From assembly GCF_009176975.1 (NCBI RefSeq), contig NZ_WEZG01000002.1, forward strand, positions 248,001 through 312,000: DNA of 64,000 nt. Direction: 5' to 3'. This stretch comes from Aureimonas psammosilenae (GTDB lineage Bacteria > Pseudomonadota > Alphaproteobacteria > Rhizobiales > Rhizobiaceae). Shown piece by piece: positions 26,916 through 32,854 of this stretch (its first letter is position 1; each line of letters begins with the position of its first letter). The translations under genes and the position numbers were made by a program. The notes beneath the pieces were generated by a model that made no database searches, was not told the DNA's origin, and was given only the letters and a program-made list of their open reading frames with translations.

Positions 26916-27248
26916 ATGTCCTTTCCGAACAAGCCTGAACTCTCGCCAGCCGGTGAGTGGTATCGCGACCGTGACGAATGGGTGCGGCACGTGCTCGGGC
27001 GCGATTACCTATCTGCGGATTGTCAGCGCGTCGGCATCTTCATCGCCATGCACATGAACCGGCACGACAATCACACGAAGCACCAGCAGACGACGATCGC
27101 GAAGGATCTGAACATCAGCCCGCGCACCGTGAAGCGAGCGATCATGCAGCTACGCGAGGAGGGTTTCATCGACCTGGAGAAGGTCGCGCGCGGCCGCCGA
27201 AACCGGGCGGTGAACCACTACTTCCTGATCTTCCCGTGGGCCGTCTAG
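26916..27248 (+). CDS. helix-turn-helix protein (replication-initiator-like or regulator)
   Basis: This 110-residue protein contains a winged helix near its centre: TTIAKDLNISPRTVKRAIMQ, followed by LREEGFIDLEK and a basic wing (RGRRNR). The first 45 residues include YLSADCQRVGIFIAMHMN. Small phage proteins of this shape include replication O/DnaD-like initiators and transcription factors. It is the only gene read directly from the O1/O2-controlled rightward promoter, and it is followed at once by a repeat cluster (27246-27317) that could be its binding site. Replication role is inference. Confidence 0.8.
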   Translation: MSFPNKPELSPAGEWYRDRDEWVRHVLGRDYLSADCQRVGIFIAMHMNRHDNHTKHQQTTIAKDLNISPRTVKRAIMQLREEGFIDLEKVARGRRNRAVNHYFLIFPWAV

Positions 27249-27317
27249 GTGACACCAGTGTCACTTCGTGTAGGTGACACCAGTGACCCCCCTAATAACG
27301 GTAGCATAATAACGGTA
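27246..27317. repeat. cluster of two direct-repeat pairs with a perfect palindrome
   Basis: TAGGTGACACCAGTG occurs at 27246-27260 and 27271-27285 (25-bp period). Within the first copy GTGACAC-CA-GTGTCAC (27249-27264) is a perfect palindrome. TAATAACGGTA then occurs at 27293-27303 and 27307-27317 (14-bp period). The cluster starts on the stop codon of the helix-turn-helix gene. It may be an iteron-like origin or operator region. Confidence 0.75.
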
Positions 27318-27387
27318 CTCCGGATTCCTCTCTATCAAGCACCGAAGGGGAGTCTGATAGTACTGTAGGATAGGGTGGGAGACTTCG

Positions 27388-27807
27388 ATGATTCGACGGG
27401 TGCTGATCGCAATCGCAGCGGTGGCGGCGGGAACGCTGCAGGCAGGCGCGCAGGCTGACGTGGTGATGTCGCCGAATAGCCGCCGCCCGGCTCTGCTCGA
27501 CGAGTACACGGCATTCATCGGGCGCGACGACCTCTACAGTTCGAGCGGTGAGCGACTGACGCGTCCCTGGCAGATCCTCCGGCAGGATCGCGCCAACTTC
27601 CACCTCTACGGCGTCCGCCAGCGCGGTGACACGAGCGACGGCTTCTTCGCTTCGAAGGGCAACCGGGCGATGCTGGAGGAGATGCTTTCGGCAGGTCGCA
27701 TGTCGCGCGAGGCCGCAACCGTGATCGTCAACGGCGGTGCCTACGTGAAGGTGCAGGTATGGGGTCGCGGGAATATCGGCGACTACATCCGAGTCGAGGT
27801 GGAATGA
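27388..27807 (+). CDS. exported protein of unknown function
   Basis: This 139-residue protein has a signal peptide (MIRRVLIAIAAVAAGTLQAG, cleavage probably after AQA near residue 24), so it should reach the periplasm. The mature part is a mixed fold with IGRDDLYSSSGERL and LYGVRQRGDTSDGFF, ending in KVQVWGRGNIGDYIRVEVE (in part). Not recognised. With the following lipoprotein it forms a rightward cargo pair in the prophage control region, and it may be expressed from the lysogen and affect the host envelope. Confidence 0.72.
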   Translation: MIRRVLIAIAAVAAGTLQAGAQADVVMSPNSRRPALLDEYTAFIGRDDLYSSSGERLTRPWQILRQDRANFHLYGVRQRGDTSDGFFASKGNRAMLEEMLSAGRMSREAATVIVNGGAYVKVQVWGRGNIGDYIRVEVE

Positions 27808-27915
27808 TCCGGTGACGCTTCGCCGCAGCGCACCTGTGGAAATCTCAGGTTGTACCCGTTGACGCCCCGTTAACTTCGGCCCCATTCTCGCCTCATTCCA
27901 GAGGGGGATACCGAA

Positions 27916-28311
27916 ATGAACAAGCTGCTGATCGCCGCCGCTGCGGTGATGGCCATGACTGGCTGCGCGAAGAAGGCTGCGAGCATTGCGCCTGCCTATG
28001 TGTCGCCGCTCGCATATCAGGGATCGACCTGCGAGGCGCTGACCGAAGAGGCGAAGGTCGTATCGTCCCGCGCGGCCGCCGCCAGCGGAGCGCAGGACAA
28101 TCAGGCAGGCAAGGACGCGGCGCTGACCGCTGTTGGCGTCGTGGTGTTCTGGCCCGCGCTGTTCTTCTTGGATGGCAATGGTGAGAAGGCTGCCGAGGTC
28201 GCGCGCCTGAAGGGCGAAATGCAGGCGATCGAAGACGCCAGCCGACGCAAGGGTTGCGGGATCACGTTCCAGCCGGTGGCACCAACCAAGCCGCCGATCA
28301 AGAAGGCCTAA
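27916..28311 (+). CDS. lipoprotein of unknown function
   Basis: This 131-residue protein has a lipoprotein signal: MNKLLIAAAAVMAMTGCAKK, with the lipobox ending at Cys17. The middle has a hydrophobic stretch (AVGVVVFWPALFFLDG) flanked by helical segments and ends in a Pro/Lys-rich tail. A strong AGAGGGGG site precedes the ATG. Similar small lipoproteins occur in rhizobial prophages; function unknown, with envelope modification or superinfection exclusion possible. Confidence 0.75.
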   Translation: MNKLLIAAAAVMAMTGCAKKAASIAPAYVSPLAYQGSTCEALTEEAKVVSSRAAAASGAQDNQAGKDAALTAVGVVVFWPALFFLDGNGEKAAEVARLKGEMQAIEDASRRKGCGITFQPVAPTKPPIKKA

Positions 28312-28323
28312 CGCCTCGCGACG

Positions 28324-28379
28324 GTGTCTGCGCTTGCCGAGGGGCGGGCGCAGACACGAAAAACCCCGCCGGAGCGGGG
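28324..28379. terminator. two hairpins between convergent cargo genes
   Basis: GTGTCTGCGC / GCGCAGACAC (28324-28333 and 28348-28357) is a perfect 10-bp inverted repeat. It is followed by CCCCGC-CGGA-GCGGGG (28364-28379), which on the minus strand runs into TTTTT. The second hairpin should end the transcript of the minus-strand gene at 28394; the first is well placed for the plus-strand lipoprotein gene but lacks a T tract. Confidence 0.75.
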
Positions 28380-28393
28380 CTGGTCCTAGTGGC

Positions 28394-29080
28394 CTACAGG
28401 GTCGACCAAATGCCGGCTATGTTCAGGCACTCGGCTTGGATGTCCTTCAACCTCGCTTTGGTCGCCTTCACCCCCTGAAAGATCGTTCCCGATCCGACGT
28501 CGTAAACGGCGCAGTATTCGGGGCTCACCAGTTCCTCGTCCTGAGCGATATGCAGACGGCAAAACTCTTGAACGACTGCGGAAACGTAACCTGCAGACTC
28601 GGGGCCATGCGCGTATTGGGTGGAGAAATGGAGCTTGATCCCACCAACAAACTTTCGCCCCTTCGCGCCCGTGCCTCGCAAGATCAGTTCCGGTCGCACG
28701 GATATCGCGACGTTGCCGAAGGTCATCTTCTCAGCATAATTCGAGCCGAGCGCTGGCTCCGCGCCGCATAGGTCGACATCGTCGAGCATGTTGCTGAAGC
28801 GTTCGATCGCATCGATATTTGCGTTCAACCGGCGCGAGGTGCCGATGTTGTCAGCCGGCTTCTGCTTCAAGATCGCTGCTTGCTTGTCGAGAATGGACGA
28901 ATCGACCGCCCCGTCCGCAAGGTATCGTCCGATTGCTTCGCCGGCCTCGCGATAGAATGTCCCAGCGTTGAAATCTGGATCGGGATACTTGCGTTGATGT
29001 AGGATCGTGCGCTGCCGCGCCCCTTTGCTGACGATGTATTCGGCCAGCTTGTTCACTGAAATGGAGGGATTGCTCGGCAA
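28394..29080 (-). CDS. cargo protein of unknown function in the rex position
   Basis: This protein has about 228 residues, mixed alpha/beta. The N-terminal third (SISVNKLAEYIVSKGARQR, then KYPDPDFNAGTFYREAGEAI, in part) recalls a family of unnamed proteins I have seen in prophage or island contexts. The C-terminal half is beta-rich, with KFVGGIKLHFSTQYAHG and CAVYDVGSGTIFQG. No ATG lies near the 5' end; I take the TTG at 29080, with AGGTG upstream, while a TTG at 29107 would add nine residues. It is the last of three minus-strand genes downstream of the repressor and ends at a terminator. An immunity or exclusion role is inferred from position only. Confidence 0.7.
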   Translation of the reverse strand: MPSNPSISVNKLAEYIVSKGARQRTILHQRKYPDPDFNAGTFYREAGEAIGRYLADGAVDSSILDKQAAILKQKPADNIGTSRRLNANIDAIERFSNMLDDVDLCGAEPALGSNYAEKMTFGNVAISVRPELILRGTGAKGRKFVGGIKLHFSTQYAHGPESAGYVSAVVQEFCRLHIAQDEELVSPEYCAVYDVGSGTIFQGVKATKARLKDIQAECLNIAGIWSTL

Positions 29081-29106
29081 GGTGCACCTATGGAGAGGAC
29101 GGGTCA

Positions 29107-29358
29107 ATGACGATGCAGGTGGTAGCGTCGCTCTCGAACACCGAGAGCTTGGTCATCGGCGAGATCACCGATGCCGAAGCAGCTTTGGCCCTTGCAGATG
29201 ATCCGACCATGCTGCGATCTGGCCTGTTCCTGATCCAGGTTGATCGACGAGATCCGCGAGCCCCTGGAAGGGTCGTGGCCCGCTTCACATCCGCCGATGC
29301 CGCAGCCAAGCTCGCGCAGTTCTTCCGCATCAGCGGGAGGATCGAAGACAAGGGGTGA
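29107..29358 (+). CDS. small cargo protein of unknown function
   Basis: This 83-residue soluble protein contains ADDPTMLRSGLFLIQVDRRD and VVARFTSADAAAKLAQFF. The ATG follows GGAGAGGA at good spacing. It is divergent from the gene ending at 28394 and convergent with the one at 29372. Not recognised. Confidence 0.65.
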   Translation: MTMQVVASLSNTESLVIGEITDAEAALALADDPTMLRSGLFLIQVDRRDPRAPGRVVARFTSADAAAKLAQFFRISGRIEDKG

Positions 29359-29371
29359 GGGCGACAATCGC

Positions 29372-29611
29372 TCACTCGGTCAGCCCTTCCTCAATGATCC
29401 GCAGGCAATAGCCGGTCATCATGAACCAGGTCGTGCCGCGCCAGCCTTCAACGATCTCGACAAGCCCGATCACGATCAGTCCATGCGCTTCGATCAGTTC
29501 AGCGTCGGTCAAGTCGCCGATCTCACGGCCGATCGCGTCCTCGGCAAAGCCTCCGCCGCCCAGGCGCGCGAGAAGGCGGCGTTGCGAACGGGTGAGGTCG
29601 TCGAGGGTCAT
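29372..29611 (-). CDS. small cargo protein of unknown function
   Basis: This 79-residue protein begins LTRSQRRLLARLGGGGFAED and ends in WFMMTGYCLRIIEEGL. The pattern of short helices, a turn, then WRGTTWF could be a minimal winged helix of the kind ending in T-xG/L. It overlaps the lipoprotein gene upstream by four bases, so the two are coupled. Confidence 0.65.
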   Translation of the reverse strand: MTLDDLTRSQRRLLARLGGGGFAEDAIGREIGDLTDAELIEAHGLIVIGLVEIVEGWRGTTWFMMTGYCLRIIEEGLTE

Positions 29612-29925
29612 GACGGGCAGCGGTAGAGATCGCCGGTCGCGGACGCTCCGCCCATGCCCATCTGCTGGTTCGTCGTGAGGAGATGCGTCGCGCCCTTGGC
29701 AGCAGCCGCGTTCTTGAGTCGGCGGTTCGCATCTTCCTGCGCCGCGCCCATCAGCACTACGCCGCCAATCAGGTACTGCTTGCCCGTCTCCTGGCCCAAG
29801 AACTTGCAGCCGCGCACGAGCTCGGGATTACCGGTCGTAACGATGTTGGCGCTTTCGGGCGTCGCGGTCTGACAGCCGGTCAGGGCCGCCACGAAACATG
29901 TCGCTGCGATGCTATGAAACTTCAT
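29608..29925 (-). CDS. DUF4156-like lipoprotein
   Basis: This 105-residue protein has a lipoprotein signal, MKFHSIAATCFVAALTGCQT, with lipobox Cys18. The mature region has LVRGCKFLGQETG, then a run of helix RRLKNAAAAKGATHLLTTN and a terminal GDLYRCPS with a second Cys. That order of C-x-FLG and AxxxGA-HL is like DUF4156 lipoproteins of enterobacteria (recalled from memory). It lies on the repressor strand about 210 bases downstream of rep and could be expressed in the lysogen. Confidence 0.75.
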   Translation of the reverse strand: MKFHSIAATCFVAALTGCQTATPESANIVTTGNPELVRGCKFLGQETGKQYLIGGVVLMGAAQEDANRRLKNAAAAKGATHLLTTNQQMGMGGASATGDLYRCPS

Positions 29926-30057
29926 TCCATCCCCCTGATAACGCTGACGACACAGCGCCGTGTTTGGTCTGCTAAAGCGAAAGGCTTACGTCTGGTCATT
30001 GACTCTTAGGTAGCGGACGTTCTGTATTCGTTCTCATCGCGGAGGTTGAGGTGGGAG

Positions 30058-30177
30058 ATGCGGGAGCGAGAGACGGAAGCTGAAATGGAATTGCTGGCGT
30101 TATGGCGTGAACTCTCGGATGCTGACCGTGCCCATGTCATACGTCAGATGGCTGCCTTGCGCGCTGCAAGGCGATGA
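30058..30177 (+). CDS. 39-residue protein resembling the tail of the repressor
   Basis: A short frame begins at an ATG with purine-rich GGAGG and GGGAG in front (30041-30056). The product is a charged amphipathic helix pair, with LLALWRELSDADRAHVIRQM at residues 12-31. The pattern L-x-R-x-L-x-x-AD-x-x-x-I/V-x-R-x-x-x-x-L-x-A resembles the C-terminus of the neighbouring repressor (FRQLEAADKENIQRTVRGLI). The 3' end overlaps the repressor gene antisense by 41 bases. Confidence 0.5.
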   Translation: MRERETEAEMELLALWRELSDADRAHVIRQMAALRAARR

Positions 30178-30490
30178 GGCCTCGCACCGTGCGCTGAATG
30201 TTTTCCTTATCGGCGGCTTCGAGCTGCCGAAATTCGGACAGGAAATGCTTTTCCTCGTCCGTTTCGGCTGAGGTCTGAATGTCGCCCTTGCCCGTTAGAA
30301 GCCACTCTAAGCCGACCCGGAACTTCGCGGCGTAGATCCGCGCCGTCTCTTTCTTGAAGCCGCGCGTTCCATTCTCGTGCCCGGCGTAGGTCGGATATTT
30401 AAAGCCGAAAGCATCGCAGGCTTCCTGCGCTGTCGAGTAGCGAACCTCTCGGGCCTGCTTGAGTCGCGCGGCTAGCTGCAAATCGATCAT
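30137..30490 (-). CDS. phage repressor, XRE family, no peptidase domain
   Basis: This repressor has about 117 residues. The helix-turn-helix lies at about 3-65: LAARLKQAREVRYSTAQEAC, then YPTYAGHENGTRGFKKET and AAKFRVGLEWLLTGKGD, the last being a near-universal phage repressor motif. The C-terminal 40 residues are two helices likely to dimerise. A LexA/S24 self-cleavage domain is absent, so induction cannot be by simple autocleavage. I take the start MIDLQLAARL at 30490; alternative in-frame ATG codons at 30499 and 30520 would add 3 or 10 residues. The probable targets are the TATGC-N5-GCATA operators on both sides of the region. Confidence 0.85.
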   Translation of the reverse strand: MIDLQLAARLKQAREVRYSTAQEACDAFGFKYPTYAGHENGTRGFKKETARIYAAKFRVGLEWLLTGKGDIQTSAETDEEKHFLSEFRQLEAADKENIQRTVRGLIALQRARQPSDV

Positions 30491-30497
30491 TCCCAAC

Positions 30498-30503
30498 ATT
30501 ATG
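30498..30503 (-). promoter_or_regulatory. possible -10 element of the repressor promoter
   Basis: CATAAT on the minus strand ends 7 bases before the ATG at 30490, the distance expected when transcription starts at the start codon. The matching -35 is weak (TGCCAA at 17-bp spacing), consistent with a promoter that needs activation or is modest. Confidence 0.4.
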
Positions 30504-30514
30504 CATATCGCACT
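30500..30514. promoter_or_regulatory. operator O3 (one perfect, one degenerate half-site)
   Basis: TATGC-ATATC-GCACT has a perfect left half-site and a right half with two mismatches to GCATA. It overlaps the possible -10 of the repressor promoter, a suitable place for autoregulation. Confidence 0.6.
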
Positions 30515-30528
30515 ATGCATTTGGCATT
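30514..30528. promoter_or_regulatory. operator O4 (TATGC-N5-GCATT)
   Basis: TATGC-ATTTG-GCATT has one mismatch in the right half. It abuts O3 and its end touches the -35 of the cro promoter. Confidence 0.7.
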
Positions 30529-30555
30529 GACGTTTGATTATGCCTTTTGCATAAT
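30527..30555 (+). promoter_or_regulatory. cro/rightward early promoter (PR-like)
   Basis: TTGACG (30527-30532) and CATAAT (30550-30555) are 17 bases apart. The -10 is embedded in operator O5 and the -35 touches O4, so repressor bound there would shut it off. Only six bases separate the -10 from the cro ATG, implying a leaderless or nearly leaderless transcript. Confidence 0.8.
30539..30553. promoter_or_regulatory. operator O5 (TATGC-N5-GCATA)
   Basis: TATGCCTTTTGCATA is a perfect repeat, identical over 15 bases to O1 located 3.7 kb away. It covers the -10 region of the cro promoter. Confidence 0.85.
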
Positions 30556-30561
30556 ACAGGC

Positions 30562-30756
30562 ATGGATGCTTCCCTTGACCTCTCGGCCGCTCGAAAGCGC
30601 CTGGGCCTCACGCAGTCGGCTCTCGCTGATCGTTGGGGCGTCGATCTTGCGACCATCTGGCGGTGGGAGAACCGGGGCATCCCCACCCGTGGAGCATCGC
30701 GGAAGCTCGTTGATGCCCTGATCTCCGAAGCATCTGTTCGTGAGGCCGCAGCGTGA
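30562..30756 (+). CDS. Cro-like helix-turn-helix protein
   Basis: This 64-residue protein is a single XRE-like helix-turn-helix: LSAARKRLGLTQSALADRWG, then VDLATIWRWENRGIPTRGAS. It is divergent from the repressor and first in the rightward early operon, the classic place of cro. I use the ATG at 30562; an upstream TTG at 30547 lies inside the -10 of the promoter and would not be on the transcript. The stop overlaps the GTG start of the next gene. Confidence 0.82.
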   Translation: MDASLDLSAARKRLGLTQSALADRWGVDLATIWRWENRGIPTRGASRKLVDALISEASVREAAA

Positions 30757-31673
30757 TCGAACCCTTCGACCAGAACCCAAACGTGATCCCGGTCGTCCGC
30801 GTGAAGGACGGGCAGACGTTCGCGAACAGCCGCGACGTGGCGGCTTTCTTCGGCAAGCAGCACAAAGATGTTCTGAAGAAGTACGACAATCTCGAATGCT
30901 CGGTAGAATTTGCACAGCGCAATTTTGCGCCATGCGAGGAGCCTCATCCAAACATCCCGGGGCGCATGGACCGCTCCATTGATATGACCCGCGACGGGTT
31001 CGTGTTCATCGCATTCGGTTTCACCGGCAAGCGGGCTGCAAAGTTCAAGGAAGACTACATCGCAGCGTTCAACGCGATGGAGGCTCGTCTGACCCGCCGG
31101 ATGGAGATCGCAGCGTCTCCGGCGCAAGGCTCCCTCGCGCTGACGATGGAGACGAACGACAGCCTCGCCAACATTGAGCGCCAGCTTCACGGGATCGACG
31201 TCGGTCTCGGCTCCAAAATGGACGGGCTCACCGGATCGATCATCGGCGCGGTCATCAAGCATGTCGCCCGCCCGATCCTAGACCTGATTGCCCGGAACCA
31301 GTTCTGGACTGAGCAGCGCTTCGAGGCGAGCTACAAGCGCGACAAGCTCCTGATTGAGACGCTCGCTGCCAAGCAGGACGCCAGCGAGTGCATATCCATC
31401 GCCCTCGCGCAAAGCTTGATGGGCGTCCCGGCCTTCGAACGATCCGCCCGCCTTTCGCGCAACCTGTCTGCCAACGCGATCCACTGGTTCGTTGCGCGAG
31501 GCTTCACTGCCCGTCCTGATCCGTCTCACGCCAATGGCCCTTGGGTCTTCCAGAAGTCCAAAATCCGCGAATGGTGGGAAGCCAGCGGCAAGGGCATCTA
31601 CGAACGCGAGGTTCATCGAAAGGTTGTTCCGCAGCTTAAGCTCGTCGGTGGAAGCGGTGGAGCAGCGTCGTGA
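30753..31673 (+). CDS. Rha-family phage regulatory protein
   Basis: This 306-residue protein has an N-terminal Rha domain (about 12-110): VVRVKDGQTFANSRDVAAFFGKQHKDVLKK (in pieces), then MTRDGFVFIAFGFTGKRAAK with AFNAMEARL, the usual signature. Rha proteins regulate phage lysis-lysogeny and can act like antirepressors. Residues 115-306 include a middle helical segment and a C-terminal region with SANAIHWFVARGFTARPD, a fold like other phage antirepressor C-termini. Start is GTG overlapping the cro stop (GTGA). With a repressor lacking a cleavage domain, this is the best candidate for the induction switch. Confidence 0.85.
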   Translation: MIEPFDQNPNVIPVVRVKDGQTFANSRDVAAFFGKQHKDVLKKYDNLECSVEFAQRNFAPCEEPHPNIPGRMDRSIDMTRDGFVFIAFGFTGKRAAKFKEDYIAAFNAMEARLTRRMEIAASPAQGSLALTMETNDSLANIERQLHGIDVGLGSKMDGLTGSIIGAVIKHVARPILDLIARNQFWTEQRFEASYKRDKLLIETLAAKQDASECISIALAQSLMGVPAFERSARLSRNLSANAIHWFVARGFTARPDPSHANGPWVFQKSKIREWWEASGKGIYEREVHRKVVPQLKLVGGSGGAAS

Positions 31674-31885
31674 TCGTCGTGGCTGCCATACCGCTCCAGG
31701 CTGCTCGTGGCGTCTTCCGCGCCTGCCGTTGGTGCAGTGGCGACGTCGGACGCATTGAGACCGCGCCGGCCATCGAACCCGCCAACCATGCCGGTCGCAT
31801 GATCTGCGCCGGGTGCGGACGGCAGACCGGATGGGTTTCCGCCCGCGCACTCCGCAAAGCCGAAAAATTGGCGAGGGCCGCATGA
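31670..31885 (+). CDS. small zinc-binding protein of unknown function
   Basis: This 71-residue protein has two Cys pairs, CRWC near residue 19 and CAGC near residue 46, likely to bind one zinc. A basic C-terminal helix follows. Start GTG overlaps the rha stop; the stop overlaps the following ATG. Small treble-clef or ribbon proteins like this are frequent in early phage operons. Not recognised. Confidence 0.65.
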   Translation: MIVVAAIPLQAARGVFRACRWCSGDVGRIETAPAIEPANHAGRMICAGCGRQTGWVSARALRKAEKLARAA

Positions 31886-32193
31886 TCGACCTCGCATCCA
31901 TCTCCGACGACGATCTGGTCTCCGAGATCGCCCGCCGTGAGCTTCACAAGCACCGTGGCGTCTTCGCGCTGATGTCGGAGTCGATGCTCGACTACCACGC
32001 GATGTGGGCCGGCATCGTCGCCTATTCGTCCATGGTGGACGGCCGCGACGGGTTCATGTCCGCCCATGCCTACGAGCTTCGCACGACGATCTTTCGGCTG
32101 GTGGACGATCATCCGCGCGTCGCGGTCGGGCCGGTGAATACGACGTTTCGCGGTGCTGAAGACCGCATTCATGAAATCGCGAGGGCGGCTTAG
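31882..32193 (+). CDS. small phage protein of unknown function
   Basis: This 103-residue protein is mostly helical: LASISDDDLVSEIARRELHK, then MLDYHAMWAGIVAYSSMVDG and AYELRTTIFRLVDDHPRVAV. I take the ATG at 31882 (ATGA overlap with the gene before) rather than the longer open reading frame. Not recognised. Confidence 0.65.
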   Translation: MIDLASISDDDLVSEIARRELHKHRGVFALMSESMLDYHAMWAGIVAYSSMVDGRDGFMSAHAYELRTTIFRLVDDHPRVAVGPVNTTFRGAEDRIHEIARAA

Positions 32194-32499
32194 ATGGCTT
32201 GGGATTTCCGCCCAGGGATGCGGGTCGTGTGCGTCGATGATCAGCACACCAATCGCTATGATGTTTCAGAGATCGTCAAAGGTTCGATCTACACGATCTG
32301 CTGGGTTGGCGAAGGCCAGATGCAATCTGGCGAATTCGTTGTTGCTGTTCGTCTTGTCGAAGTGCCATCGCGGCTTTCGGTGCGTGGTCAACCCTCGGAT
32401 AAGCCCTTCCGCGCTTCTCGTTTCCGCCCGGTACGCGAGGCCAACATCGACTGCCTCCGCGCTCACCTCGAGCCTCGCAACGTCGAGGTCGCGGCCTGA
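32194..32499 (+). CDS. small phage protein, SH3-like barrel likely
   Basis: This 101-residue protein reads WDFRPGMRVVCVDDQHTNRY, then IVKGSIYTICWVGEGQM and FRPVREANIDCLRAHLEP. The opening, with G-x-x-VVCVDD followed by KG-x-YTI-x-V, occurs in small SH3-like phage proteins of alphaproteobacteria. Function unknown. Adjacent to the preceding stop codon. Confidence 0.7.
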   Translation: MAWDFRPGMRVVCVDDQHTNRYDVSEIVKGSIYTICWVGEGQMQSGEFVVAVRLVEVPSRLSVRGQPSDKPFRASRFRPVREANIDCLRAHLEPRNVEVAA

Positions 32500-32504
32500 T
32501 GCTC

Positions 32505-32825
32505 TCAACCCTTCACCCCATTGCCGGCACATCCCCCTCTGCCGGCATCCGAGGCGCATGTATCGCGTCCCTCGGCAGCGCGGCGGGCGTTCCCCTCCCG
32601 GTCCGCCGCGCTCAGTTTCCGCAGCACGATGATCGCGAAGCCGATCGCTTCGTCCATGGTCAAGCCGTCCGTCATCTGCCTGCGCCTTCCTTCGGCCGTC
32701 GCGTTCGTTGCGCGCCTGGCCTGCCAGTAATCCTCCCCGGCGCGGTTGCAGCCGCTCGGGGCCGGACATGGGTTGCAGCCCGTGTCCCTGAACAGATCGA
32801 ATTGTGTGTCCCGTCTGCTCTCCAT
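32505..32825 (-). CDS. possible antisense small protein
   Basis: A 106-residue minus-strand frame fills the 350-base gap in the rightward operon. It reads DTQFDLFRDTGCNPCPAPSGC, then YWQARRATNATAE and MDEAIGFAIIVLRKLSAAD, which has more natural composition than the Pro/Arg-rich plus-strand frame opposite. The Cys group CNPCPAPSGC could bind metal. No clear ribosome-binding site precedes the ATG at 32825. Tentative. The palindromes TGCCGGCA at 32522 and 32540 lie at its end. Confidence 0.4.
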   Translation of the reverse strand: MESRRDTQFDLFRDTGCNPCPAPSGCNRAGEDYWQARRATNATAEGRRRQMTDGLTMDEAIGFAIIVLRKLSAADREGNARRAAEGRDTCASDAGRGGCAGNGVKG

Positions 32826-32854
32826 GCCCAGAAGTTCGCATGGAGCCACCAGCA

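Noticed and set aside
28394-29925. Reading the cargo region as a typical toxin-antitoxin or CBASS operon
   Set aside because: No nucleotidyltransferase, PIN, RelE or effector motif is visible in any of the products.
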